From: Apostichopus japonicus
Lineage: Eukaryota > Echinodermata > Holothuroidea > Aspidochirotida > Stichopodidae
Length of the DNA: 64,000 bases
Direction of reading: 5' to 3'
NCBI RefSeq assembly: GCF_037975245.1
Contig: NC_092571.1
Span: 25,994,564-26,058,563, forward strand
Notes under the pieces: model-generated
Databases searched by the model: none
What the model was told of the DNA's origin: nothing
What the model saw: the letters and a program-made list of their open reading frames with translations, nothing else
Program-made: the position numbers and the translations under genes
Part shown: positions 12,169 to 23,450 of the stretch, piece by piece
How the letters are laid out: each line of letters opens with the position of its first letter
Position numbering within the stretch: position 1 is the first letter of the stretch

Positions 12169-14040
12169 TAATAGAAGTTCGAGAGAAGTTTTCACTAGCT
12201 AAACGATACCCATCACCAGATAGCTGACAAGTTGGCCTTTCATGGCACCATCAATGTACTGTATCATGACCATGTACATTTTTGCTATCCCAGCCGGAAG
12301 TTTTCGTCACTTGTAAACAAACCTCTTCACTCCCTACTAAACAATTTCCCTACGCTGCTCCTTGGAAGCCTAAAGGGGTCTAAAATAGCCTCAAATGACC
12401 CAATTATATCACAACATGTACTTCCATTCGTGCTCTTCAACATGCAAGCCACAAGAAAACTACATTTTGATTGATAACAGGTCAAGAAAGATGTTCTCCC
12501 GCTGTTTTTTTGGCACTTTTCCTGAAGGAGAACAATCAAGCGGATGGATATAGACTCTAATAGGAGTATGCCACAACGAAATACTGTTACCCAATGAGAA
12601 AACGCGAGAAACGCTCTTGCGTAACTAAGATGTCTATCTCATAGGGGTAAAGTTCGCAAAGTACATTGTGCCCTGTATGTTCTAATATCATGTAGGGTAT
12701 CTCCTAAGGTCTTTCATGTTTAATAAACCGAGAAAATATAGGCATGAGGCTAGATCCTACGGCACTGTCATCTGTCAAAACGCAAATAGGCTAACCTTAT
12801 TGAGGCCTAGGGTGAGCTATTAGCTTTCAAAGACTAGCTCAGACCAGTATGTTAGTTTTAGCGTAAGTTAGGACCTAGGCTAGCCGTGTGAAACAAATTT
12901 ACAGTATACTGTGCCCGCATATATACGTTGTTTCTCAATGTCATGAATTGAAATGGTCTAAGACCAAAAGGATCAATAAAGTTAGGCATTATTGTAAGAA
13001 TTGTAGCCCAATTCATCCATACTACAATTACTAATACTATAGCCAGTATAGGCTACTCCGGTTTGTTCTCTTTAAATTTTCAATAAATGCATATGGATTC
13101 TAGCCCTGTATAAAATAATCAACAAGAAAGACTTGCTTGATCAAATGATTTTGTTGGAAGAAAAAGACCTTTAACATGGCAAAGTTATTGTATGCCATCA
13201 TAACTGTTATTTGTTAGCTTATAGTTATACTATACCTACCACAGGCTAACACTAACATGCAGGCATAGCTTTACTTACTAATTTACTTAGGCTAGTTAGG
13301 TTGTAATTGTAATTTGGCATATGAAATGCAAGACATTTACAGTAGTAATTATAATGCAGACACTTGGTCTATTGTTATTATTCCATCGTGTGCAATCAGC
13401 ACATAGATTAGGCTTGGTATAGCCACCTGGGGGTAGCTGGTTAGATCCATCCATTTGAAGGTATAATTTATAAGAGTCCAAATATATACCCTTTAAAGGG
13501 TATATGTTTTTCAGTTTAACATGGATAGCATATTACGTCATCTGAGGTTACCCAGTGTTGAAGAGGTAGTCAGAAAATTCACAAATGAAAATATAAGTTG
13601 GTCATGCATGCATGTATGTTTTTGACTCAAAACGGGTATCAAGTTTTCAAGTTGCTATATCCAAGACACCATGCACTTTAAAGTTTTGTTGTTGTTGTAA
13701 TATTTGCCAAAGTTTTCCTCTATTTAGGCTCACAGTTAAAGGGTGTGAAGACTCGCTCAAAAAAAGCCTCTAATGCTGGTAATCTGACCTAGTTTATGAG
13801 GTGTAACAGAAGTGTTAGACACCACCTTAGATCCCAGAAAATACACACACAGCTTTTTAGACAGTAATTAGACACTAGTGTACAGTCAGTATTGTACATG
13901 CAGCTGCGGTCAATACCCACAGCACAGTGTATAAACGATACAGCGATGGACATCTCAGGTCCAGCTAAGGATAACACGGTATCACGTTTCATTACTGTCT
14001 GCATTTTGTAGCGACACGAACAAGTTGTGAACTGGTTAGG
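12169..14040. other. Unique-looking non-coding sequence next to the satellite
   Basis: AT-rich sequence in which no gene is recognised. Short open frames here have no recognisable domain. It contains many scattered AGGCCTA/CTAGG-type short repeats and a 22-bp perfect palindrome centred on CCCTTTAAAGGG at 13484-13505. Confidence 0.5.
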
Positions 14041-14900
14041 GGAACATTTTGAAACTTAACATTCAAGTGATCCAAGGTCACCAAAGGTCAATTAATGATA
14101 AAAAACTAGCATTTTTGTGATAACTTGAGAACGAATTGTCTGTGACACGGTTGATATTTTTGGACAAGTTGCAAATGGTATAGGGGTATATTTTCAAACT
14201 CGGTCATGTGATCCAAGGTCACCAAAGGTCAATTAATGTTAAAAACCTAGTATTTTGGGGGGAGAAAATGGGCAAAGAAAAAATGTTTGAAATTTTATAG
14301 TTTTGATGCTATATTCACATCTCACTGATCAAAAATGTCAATTGGTTCACCCCTGTGTGACCTTCGTGTGCGAAGTGATATGAGGTTAAAGTTAATTTTC
14401 AGAAATTTTAATGCAATAACTCCCAGTGCCAGGTGTGACTCGGTTGATATTTTTCGGACAAGTTGCAAATGGTATAGGGGTATATTTTCAAACTTAACGG
14501 TCATGTGAAGGTCACCAAAGGTCAATTAATGTTAACAAAACTAGTATTTTGGGGGGAGAAAATGGGCAAAGAAAAAATGTTTGGATTTCTACAGTTTTGT
14601 TGCTCTAGTTAGGTCTCACCGATTAAAAATGTCAATCGGTTGACCCCCGAGTGACCTTTGTATGTGAAGTTATTTATACAAGTTCAAAGTTAATTTTTAG
14701 ACATATAATGCAATTAACTCCAAATGCCAAGGTGTGACATGGTTGATATTTTGGGACAAGTTGTGAATGGGAGGTGGAACATTTTCAAGCTTAACGGTCA
14801 TGTGATTTGAGGTCACCAATGTTATCATATCTGTTGACCCGCTTGTAGGTGACATTATATTTCTTACATTTTCGACGCCATATTCAGATCTCAAAGGTGC
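14041..14900. repeat. Tandem dispersed-type repeat (about 290 bp period) carrying AGGTCA direct repeats
   Basis: Two and a half diverged copies of a unit share a GACAAGTTGCAAATGG block (about 14163 and 14458) followed by a run of G, a GGGAGAAAATGGGCAAAG block and a CAAAAATGTCAAT block. Three copies carry AGGTCA-CCAA-AGGTCA. There is no coding potential. It resembles an old intronic or intergenic repeat family rather than a gene. Confidence 0.7.
14075..14090 (+). promoter_or_regulatory. Perfect DR4 nuclear-receptor half-site pair (first of three)
   Basis: AGGTCA, a CCAA spacer, then AGGTCA. The same 16-mer recurs at 14216-14231 and 14509-14524. DR4 is the known binding arrangement of RXR heterodimers with TR- or LXR-type receptors. 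Since the motif lies in a repeat family, it may be carried passively. Confidence 0.5.
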
Positions 14901-16520
14901 CTTCCGATCAAAAATCCGATCACAATTTGTGATCACAAAAGTGTTGGCTATAGTGTTGGTTACTTTATGGGTACATGTGGGACCACAATAACTTGGACTA
15001 TTTTAGCCCAATCTTGCTTGATAATTATTATGTGTATTGTCATATACCCCTACGCAAGGAACCACAGTGCCCTTGAGCTCTTGTTACAATTTGACCACTG
15101 CATGGTGACCGAATGACCTCTGACATCCACCAAAAATGAAAGGCGCGCCCTTGTACTCAATGTGGTACTTCTACACACCCAACATGAAATTGACCTGACC
15201 TTCCCTTCTTAAGATATCATGTTTACAAGCTGGGCATCACAAACACACACATATATAAGCCATCATGAATGCAAAGGTTAATGATATCATCGAACCAAAA
15301 ATAAACAAAATATCAGGTATTCATAAGTGGATATGGAGCAAATTTATGATTAATGTGTGGTACAGGTATATAAAATCAATATTTTATGCAGTGTGTCATG
15401 ACTACAAACTTACTGTTGTATGATTTGGTTTTGACTGATCATGTAATGGGCTGATCTGGTTTCATTTGTAATATCTATCTTTCGTTTGGTTTAAGTTGAT
15501 CATACTTAAAGAAGTATAAAGAAGAAAAAACAATATAATATTTGATTTCAGAAAAAACACCATCCACTATGGGTAAGACCTTCTTAGGTGAGGCTGGATT
15601 GGTGGAAAAGAAGGGTCTTCTCAACTCTGATGATAGTCCCCATGAATTATGGGAGAAGGTGTAACAGGCCTATCCAAAACTAAGATATGGTGGAGGCTTT
15701 GAATACCTGAAAGCAATGCTCCCAACAAAGTGCTGGATACCATATCATATCCAGCAGGGGGATTTTGTACACGGCAATTTCTGTACACAATATCATACAT
15801 ATAACATTCATAGGGTGACATAGAAAACAAGCCTTATTAGTTTAATTGAGAATAAAATGTTTAAGGAAATTTTAGAAATAGAGTTAGAAAGCAGGCAATG
15901 ACAAGGCAAAACCATTACTGATGCGGATAAAAAAGTGAAGTGTAAAGGTAAAGGGCTATTACGAAGGTAAGACAAATAGGATAATTTTTCGGAGGAGTAT
16001 ATTGCTCCGAGTCTGAAAGGTATTGATGTACTGATCGAAGAAGAGAATTGATCTTAAACTATGAGGAAAGTGTAAGTAAGGACACTGTTACTGAAAGTAT
16101 TGTCCCAACTGTTCAAAAGAAGAACATGTTAAAACAACAATATATGGTAGGACACTATGACTGAAGTAGTGTCACATAATGCAGTGAAGGAGTTAATATT
16201 ACAATATGAAGACACTGCAAGTAGGTACACTAAGACTGACAATAATGCCTCAAATTTACAGAAGAAGAGCATGTTGAAACGACAATATATACAGGGACAC
16301 TATGACTGATATTAGTGTCCGTAAATGTTCTGAAGATGCATACTGACTCAACCTGATGTAAGTCCATGTAAAGTTAGAAACATAAATATGTTAAATATTT
16401 GATGTATTGCCACTTCGCATATATAAACTTGATCACTTAGCATCTGAACAATAGGATTAATGACTGAATGATAGCCATCAATATTTTCGATGCTCCTTTA
16501 CACATTTTTGTGATTTTAGT
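14901..16520. other. Non-coding interval with a local 145-bp duplication
   Basis: No gene is recognised. At about 16080-16320 a block containing ACAATATAT and GACACTATGACTGA occurs twice, 145 bp apart. The rest is unremarkable AT-rich sequence up to the point where LINE homology starts. Confidence 0.4.
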
Positions 16521-16562
16521 AATATACCAGCATCAGTCTTTTCAAAAATCATTGAACGATTA

Positions 16563-17120
16563 ATGTTTAATCGTATTTACAGTTTTCTATGTAAATATAA
16601 TGTTCTTAATAACGAGCAGTACGGATTTCGTCCTGACCATTCTACAGAATTAGCTTTAGCAGATGCAGTCAACAATATTTATAATAGTCTTGATAAAAAT
16701 AATACCTGTGTAGGCGTATTTCTCGACCTATCCAAAGCTTTTGACACCATCGATCACAAAATATTACTAAGTAAATTATCTTTTTATGGTATCAGAGGAA
16801 CAACCCTAAATTGGCTAGATAGTTATCTTTCAAATAGATACCAGTACACTGTATATAAAAATTCTAAATCTGAACTTGCTAAAATCGCTTGCGGAGTTCC
16901 TCAGGGTTCTATACTAGGTCCATTACTATTTATAATTTATGTCAATGATATCGTTAATGTCTCCGATATTGCTAAAACAATATTATTTGCCGACGACACA
17001 AATATTTTCTTCGATTCCCAAAATCTACTCTCATCACATAAAACTGTTTCTACTGAACTAACTAAATTTTCCAGCTGGTTTGCAGCAAACAAATTATCTC
17101 TTAATATAAAAAAAAACTAA
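16563..17120 (+). pseudogene. LINE reverse transcriptase, finger/palm part
   Basis: A 185-codon open frame containing RT blocks including KAFDTIDHK (first catalytic aspartate region), PQGSILGPLLF and FADDTN (catalytic pair). It enzymatically corresponds to target-primed reverse transcription. The reading frame also continues upstream of the first ATG to about 16521, so the ATG is not the true start. It ends early because of the frame break in the A run. Confidence 0.85.
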
Positions 17121-17124
17121 TTAT

Positions 17125-17811
17125 ATGGTGTTTAATGCTAGTCACTCATTAAGATGGGATCACAATATTACCATGAATGATAAAATTATTAATCGGGTTA
17201 ACACTACTAAGTTCTTGGGTGTACACATAGACAATAAACTTTCGTGGCGTGATCATATATCAGCAGCCTGTAACAGAGTGGCTAGAAATACTGGTATTAT
17301 ATGCAAATTAAAACACTATTTACCTCCAAATATACTCAGAACACTCTATGTAACTCTGATTTTACCCCAATTAACTTATTGCACGACTATTTGGTCAGGA
17401 ACCAATTCTACAAATCTTAATCACCTATGTGTCCTCCAGAAGAGAGCTATCCGCCATATTTCACATGCTGCACCACGTGATCATACTAGCCCATTATTCA
17501 AAAGATTAAATTTATTAAAACTAAATGATATTATAAGAGTCCAGCTTGCAACATTTGCATATAAAGCATGGAATGGATTGCTACCCGAGGCTTTTAAAGA
17601 TTTTATATATAGTAATAGACTAAACCACAACCATCAAACACGCCATTGTAATAACGCACATGTTTTATCCCAACGAAGTACTTTAAGTTCTTTTAACCCT
17701 CGTATTCGTGCTATAAAAACGTGGAATAATCTCCAGGATAATGTTAAGAATAAGCCTTCTTACTCTGTATTCAAAAGGAATCTCCAAACTGTAATTATTT
17801 TTCACTATTGA
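17125..17811 (+). pseudogene. LINE reverse transcriptase, C-terminal thumb and tail domain
   Basis: A 228-codon frame continuing the same polyprotein one frame over. It includes TKFLGVHIDNKLSW (RT block after the catalytic motif), LRTLYVTLILPQLTYC and the C-terminal RIRAIKTWNNL. The junction with the upstream frame is a nine-A homopolymer, so a replication slip or sequencing error explains the break better than programmed frameshifting. Confidence 0.85.
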
Positions 17812-18576
17812 TGGATTTATTCTTGTGTGTGTTTGTGATTAGATCATTATAAAGATTGTTAGAATTGTTTATTAACATAATTAATTTCAATTAGTGTCAA
17901 TTCGATTATTTCATCATTGTAGATGCTACTATTAACTTTTCTTTTTCTATTCTTAAGTTTTTCTTTCTTTTTTCTTTTTGGGGAGTCTCCTACTTTGTTA
18001 AACCTTGCAGGCTTTATAGGAGACTTCCCGTCACACTGTAAATTGTGATGAAACAAATAAATATACAAATAAATATACGTACAGTGCTGCATGACTATGC
18101 TATGTTCAGGACAATCCCGCCCAAGTAACAGTACACACTGGACTGCATATATAGGCCTACCATGATTTTATTGGTGTGTGACACCCAAACAGGATGAATT
18201 CAATTTGTGTTCATTTTACTTAACAGACACCAATGACAGATGTGAATCATCTCCAAGAGAAGTGCTCGCTCTGCCATCATCTTTTTCCGCAAACAGAGTT
18301 ATGGAATGATGCAGAATTGACAGGTAATTTTTCTCCAAATTTGCATTGCAAAATAATGTATTTGAAGGAGGAAAGAAATGTTTGGTAAAAAGGAAAGGAA
18401 AATGTCTTTACATTTTTTTTTAAATGCTGAATATTAATACATGTTTTTAGGATGACCATTTAGGGTCGATAATTTCAGTCTATTGGCTTAATATTTCTTT
18501 GAATATTTTAACTGCATCTAATGCATTGTTTGAATTCTACAGATATAAGTCTCCGACATAGTCAGGGCTTAACCCA

Positions 18577-18956
18577 TATTATTTATTATACAACACCTAA
18601 TTGTATTCTGGTCATTTGATTGGTCAATTGCTCGTTGATTGCATGCAAAATCCGCTCTATTCCACTCTATGAAATAGAACCATGGGTTATACTTTTTTGG
18701 TAGCACTTTTTTCAATGGTAAGAGAGCAGAGAAACCTGTCTGTTCAAAACAATCTGTTGCATGAGTGCATTTTACCCATCTTAATATAATATGTTGTATA
18801 AAACAAATAATGAATGGTTTCCATTCGTGCAATAGTGCAAATATTTCATTCGCTGAAAGATGTAATTTGTTCCATTCAACGAGGCGCAGCCGAGTTGTAT
18901 GGAACATCCCATCTTTCAACTCATGAAATATTGCACTATTGCACTCATAACCATTC
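18577..18956. mobile_element. Hairpin-forming MITE-like insertion
   Basis: 18812-18956 is a near-perfect inverted repeat with arms of about 65 bp around a loop reading ACGAGGCGCAGCCGAGT. Outer blocks around 18577-18600 and 18788-18810 (TTATACAAC and GTTGTATAA) are also inverted, suggesting a composite non-autonomous element. No coding sequence is seen. The loop resembles that of the hairpin at 42943-43108. Confidence 0.65.
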
Positions 18957-19033
18957 CTTATTTGTATACTAACAAACAGACTAAATGTGGGAGGTTTAAA
19001 AGTAGTTTTAACTGTTCTTAGACAAGTTCTATT

Positions 19034-19470
19034 CTTCACCTTCTAGTTCCTCTGTGTCGGCAACAACAGCTTTGTTATCTATGCCATCCTTTTCAATGAC
19101 TACCTCAACAGCCAAATCTTTGTGAGTTTTGTGTTATTATTAAAATTGAGATATATAATTTTATATATTACTTCATCGTTTATGTTGCTTTCCATTGTCC
19201 TTTAATTTCCAATTTCAATTTATTTCCGAACAAACTTAATACATAAAGAACATGACAGTGTATGGTTAAAATATGAAGGCCATTAAGAAAACAGCAGGCT
19301 GTTATCTCAACTAGTGACCAAGTAGCCAAATATGACCAAAAAGATATAAAAACAAGTTCTATTCTTATCTCTTCTAGTTCCTCTTCATCATCATCATCTA
19401 TGTCTATGTCGGCAACAACAGCTTCGTTGTCAATGTTATCCTTTGCAATCTCAACAGCCAAATCTTTGTG
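19034..19470 (-). other. Duplicated acidic exon-like segment (two copies)
   Basis: Two blocks on the minus strand (about 19034-19117 and 19375-19465) each follow an AG and read DLAVE, a diverged middle, then AVVAD and an acidic run. One copy has an expanded aspartate/glutamate stretch from GAT repeats. About 100 bp of flanking sequence is also duplicated. The open frame and protein-level similarity suggest a duplicated exon, but the acceptor lacks a strong pyrimidine tract and no other exons were found. The function is unknown. Confidence 0.3.
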
Positions 19471-19689
19471 AGTTTTGTGTTATTTAATTGAGATACATCA
19501 TTTTATACATATCTTCATCTTTTATCTTTCTTCTTAGTATGCTTACAGTTAGTTCATCATGACATTTTCCAGTAACACCCTGCGTTGCACATGTTTTCCC
19601 CCACTAGTGCAACATTGGAACAACCATATTTTCAGAGTTATATATATTAAACCTTGGAATAAAGATACTTACCCTAAATTGTCTAGGTC

Positions 19690-20170
19690 TTGAAATCAAT
19701 ATATTTCTTTATTAATATCCTCTCTTTGACTGTAAAGCTTCAAATCATGTACATTTATATGGTTGCAAACTGCAAGCATTGCAGAAAAATCTCAAGGAGG
19801 GAATCTTGTACTTCTTTTATGTTTGGCAAGTGGATGCACTATGATAAGAAGAATATTCTTGTTTTCTTAGATCAAAGTTCATTTAAGGTCAGCAGTGTTA
19901 AAGCTTTAAAATCTTATACACAAGTTATCTCAAGAAGGGTAGCTGCAATTTTTGACACATGGATGTACCATTTTTAGGAGATATGTATTGTTCATCATGA
20001 AGGTCAAGGTCATTTGAGGTCGAAGTCTGCAAATAGTGTAAAACACTTTATTTCAAGAATGGTAACTTTGATGAACCTCTGTTGTAGCACATGTATGTCC
20101 CACTTTGACTAGATTTTTTTTTGGGGGGGGGGGCAGTCAAAAAGTTCATTTAAGGTCAACAGAGATAGCA
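19690..20170 (+). repeat. Repeat tract with three more DR4-like AGGTCA pairs
   Basis: Three related segments each begin after a sentence-like motif of the form AAGGTCATTTAAGGTC. Pairs are at 19876-19891 (AGTTCA-TTTA-AGGTCA), 20007-20022 (AGGTCA-TTTG-AGGTCG, preceded by another AGGTCA at 20001) and 20143-20158 (AGTTCA-TTTA-AGGTCA). No gene is recognised. Confidence 0.55.
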
Positions 20171-20433
20171 TTGCATAAACCTTGGCATGATCTGTGAATT
20201 AATTTCCTCATTCAATCACATTTTCCTGTATGTGCATGGAAAAATTATAAATAATTTAGTAATTGCGATACAAATATAATAAACAGCATATTAAACGAAA
20301 AGTGATATCATCTGATTTTAAATTGTTTAAATAATGTTTGTTAAAATCTGTGGGCGTATTAAGGGGCTGGGATGTTCGAGATTTATCATATGGCTAATTT
20401 AAATATCTTAAAATTGACAGTGGAGGAAACAAG

Positions 20434-20477
20434 ATGCCAGGGCCATCCACATCTTCATCAGTGATTTCTGCTGACAA
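20434..20477 (+). CDS. Possible short first coding exon with strong splice donor
   Basis: An ATG opens a 14-codon serine/proline-rich stretch (MPGPSTSSS...) that ends at a near-ideal donor, AA|GTAAGTAT. No convincing downstream exon was found; a weak candidate at about 21475-21580 has an open frame. This may be the start of an undetected gene or a chance match. Confidence 0.25.
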
Positions 20478-20564
20478 GTAAGTATCATTAAGTGAGTAGA
20501 TGCAATAACTATTAAAGATTCCTTGTCCAGATATGAGTAAATGAAACTGCTAATGCACAGGATT

Positions 20565-21010
20565 TAAGTGTAAGATGTTTGACCACTAATTAATGGAGTC
20601 ACCTAATGAATCCTTAATGCACTGGTCTACATCAACGGAGCATGTCCAAAAGATGTTTGACTACTAATAAATGGAGTCACCTAATGAATCCTTAATGCAC
20701 AGTCGGTCTACATCAACAGTGCATGTCTAAAAGATGTTTGACTACTGTACTAATTAATTGAGACACCTAATGAATCCTTAATGCACAGTTGGTCTACATC
20801 AACAGTGCATGTCTAAAAGATGTTTGACTACTAATTAATGAAGTCACCCAATGAATCCTTAATGCACTGGTCTACATCAACAGTGCATGTGTAAAAGATG
20901 TTTGACCACTAATTAATGGAGTCACCTAATGAATCCTTAATGCACAGTTTATCTACATCAACAGTGCATGTCTAAAACATGTTTTACTACTGTTTAACTG
21001 AGACTCCTAA
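20565..21010 (+). repeat. Minisatellite, 77-87 bp unit, about 5.5 copies
   Basis: The block AGATGTTTGAC recurs at about 20573, 20651, 20732, 20819 and 20896, with a diverged copy near 20977, each followed by ACTAATTAATGGAGTCACC and a CTACATCAACAG block. The unit length is not a multiple of three, so it is non-coding. Confidence 0.85.
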
Positions 21011-23450
21011 TGAACCCTGCTTGCTTGACTACTTTTTGTGAAGGGTGGTGGCCTGCCATTGCTCTGTGGCCTTAATTATGTTACCTTTGAGGATAGGGTA
21101 TTGATTCGTTTCCATTAACAACCATGGAAAGGTCAGCCCTTCACAGTACTCTGTGATGTTTAAATATGTCACTTTTCCAAAATGGTGTTCAGTCAGTTCG
21201 TGAGTTAATAGCTATTCAATGAGTTGTTTTCTTGTTTTTGTCTGACGTCAAAGTTGTTTTCTGACCTCGTGGTTGTTTTCTCTGACCTCAATGTTGTTTC
21301 GTCATTCATCAATATAGACACAGATTATTCAACAAGGACTGTAACATCCTTATTTTGCAAATTTATATGTATTATATTTCATCAGGTTGAAAAGCAATGT
21401 TTTCCACTTTACAAGCACAGTTTTTTCTTGGTTTAAATGTAAAATGCCTTAATAATCAACCACCATTTCAACAGTACAGTACAGGTACATCTCCGAAATT
21501 CTCAAACGTAATTGCGCTTGGTCAAATCACTCTTAATATGGACAAAATTAGCGATGAGAAAGGCATGCAGCTTACATTCCAGTATGAGTTGTTTTTTTTA
21601 TAATAATTTATAATTTATAATCTCCATGAGATGAGAGGTAGTGTAATTTAGGGTCATCGATGAAGGCCTTGAATCTATTACTTCATAGATGCAAGCTTTT
21701 ATGGTTAACTGTCAACATCTCTTTCCATGTACATGAGAAGTCCATTTATCAAACCTGCAAAATGTATATTTACAGTGACAACAGCTCTTTTGGCCACTTT
21801 TACTTTCAACTTTTGGTTCTTTGGTGCCTGATAATACTAAACCACATGGCTCTTTATGGCTGTGAGTACTTAACAGTAGTGCTTTCAATCCACTCCTGAA
21901 TTTCGATTCACTTTTGAATGGAATAATTTGTTCCCACTTTAGGAGAGATGTAGTGGCCAAAACCATTCAAAACATAGCAATTTGGACAACCTCATCTGGA
22001 TTTTGGTATGGTCCATGCATATTTGGTATTGTCCATGCTAATTAGGTTGACCTCACAGTGACCTAGTACAAGAGTTGATGCCATGTGGTAGCAATCTCTC
22101 TCTGTGTCTCATATCTGCTGTCATATAAATAGGACCTCTCTGTTATATTGACCTGTGTTGTAACTGTATAGGCATGCATGCCTCTTGTGCTGTTTACTAT
22201 AGCCTAGGTTAGGTAGCCGTTTGTCACTTGATGATTGGTTCAACATAAGTATACCAGGTTATACTTCGCCTCTTATATTGCTATGTGTGAATTTACGACC
22301 TTGCAGCAGCTTGAGGGAAATTATTTACTGGTCAGACCTGGCTTAGGAGCTTAGTCTAGGCAGGTGCATGCTATTAGTTGGCATTAGATACAGTTTGCAA
22401 TATCGGGAGGCAATTGAGTGACTGAAGCATTTGAGGATTTACTAAATTCACTTCTTGAAGGGTTAGTCATTCACAATAGCCTTCTTCAGAGGTTTGAATT
22501 TTGTCAACCTAAGATTAGTTTCACAAATTTGCAAGGAATGCTGTAGCATGTCAATGTAATTGTCTCTAGTTTCTTTTTTTCTCTTTGAAACATTCAGTTT
22601 GTGGTCACTTCCATCGTGGTGGCCATTTTGAAGAAACCTACCTCGTCGATTGAGGGCACCGTTGATTCATCAAACTAGGATGATAGCAATGACGAGTTAG
22701 TGCAGCCGTAGATGTCCCGACATGACAGGCAATGGTTCACATTTTGAAAAAAAAAGCCCACTGTTTTTGAAACAAAACATTTTCTCCTTCACAAAAAAAG
22801 CACCAGCATGAATTGTTAAGTTCTATTTATTTTATGATCATTTTGTTGATCATTAGTGTTTTATATTTATATCTCAAAAAATATCTTGTATTTACTTGTA
22901 AACATTTGAAGGTTTAAGGTTTCCAAACAGCACATGCCAAGTTTCAATCTGGATAAAGAATTTTGTCAATATGTCGAGAAGAGTATTAGCTGGTGTCGAA
23001 GATAAGACTTTGTTATAACCATCAACAGCATCTACAATTTATACCTCCAGTGTTAATATGAATACATATATAATAATATTTGATGTAAGATTGTTCTTTT
23101 GCAAAAGTGTAATGTACCTAGGACACACCAGGGACTTAGTATCTCCGAGGGGGTAATTAACTTTCCTTTACTTGCCACGTTTTCATTGCTTTGAAGTTTG
23201 GATGTGTACAAAGAAATTTCCAAATTTGATTAAAACAAATAATTAATTAATGAGAAAAAAGTGATGAATTTGGTACATGTATTTTTTTTTCAGATTTTCT
23301 TCCAAATGGCTTTAGTTTTAACAGCATGCACTATAAAAGGAAAGGTTGTACAACAGAAATGTAGTTACAATGATATCATGATTTTGTATCAAGGCCCTCT
23401 AATGCAAACAACAATTATTTACAGGGGAGTATATAGCCCCCAACTTAGAC
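21011..23450. other. Non-coding interval
   Basis: No domain-bearing frame is recognised. One plus-strand frame near 21475-21595 (TSPKFSNVIALGQ...) could be an exon but lacks clear splice support. A DR5-type pair TGACCT-CACAG-TGACCT lies at 22048-22064. Confidence 0.35.

Larger units (their letters stand above)
16521..18085 (+). mobile_element. 5'-truncated non-LTR retrotransposon (LINE), reverse transcriptase and 3' tail
   Basis: Homology begins inside the reverse transcriptase at about 16521 and runs through GFRPDHST, LDLSKAFDTIDHK, GVPQGSILGPLLF and the catalytic FADDT motif, then through the C-terminal domain ending in TWNNLQDNVKNK. The coding sequence is split into two frames (16563-17120 and 17125-17811) at a run of nine A at 17108-17116. 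The endonuclease and the N-terminal part of the RT are missing. The 3' UTR ends in repeated ACAAATAAATATAC near 18080, typical of jockey/CR1-group tails. This is a dead copy, broken by 5' truncation and the frameshift. Confidence 0.9.

Noticed and set aside
12232-12539. Overlapping plus and minus frames just beyond the satellite
   Set aside because: No domain, no splice context, and both strands are open over the same bases.
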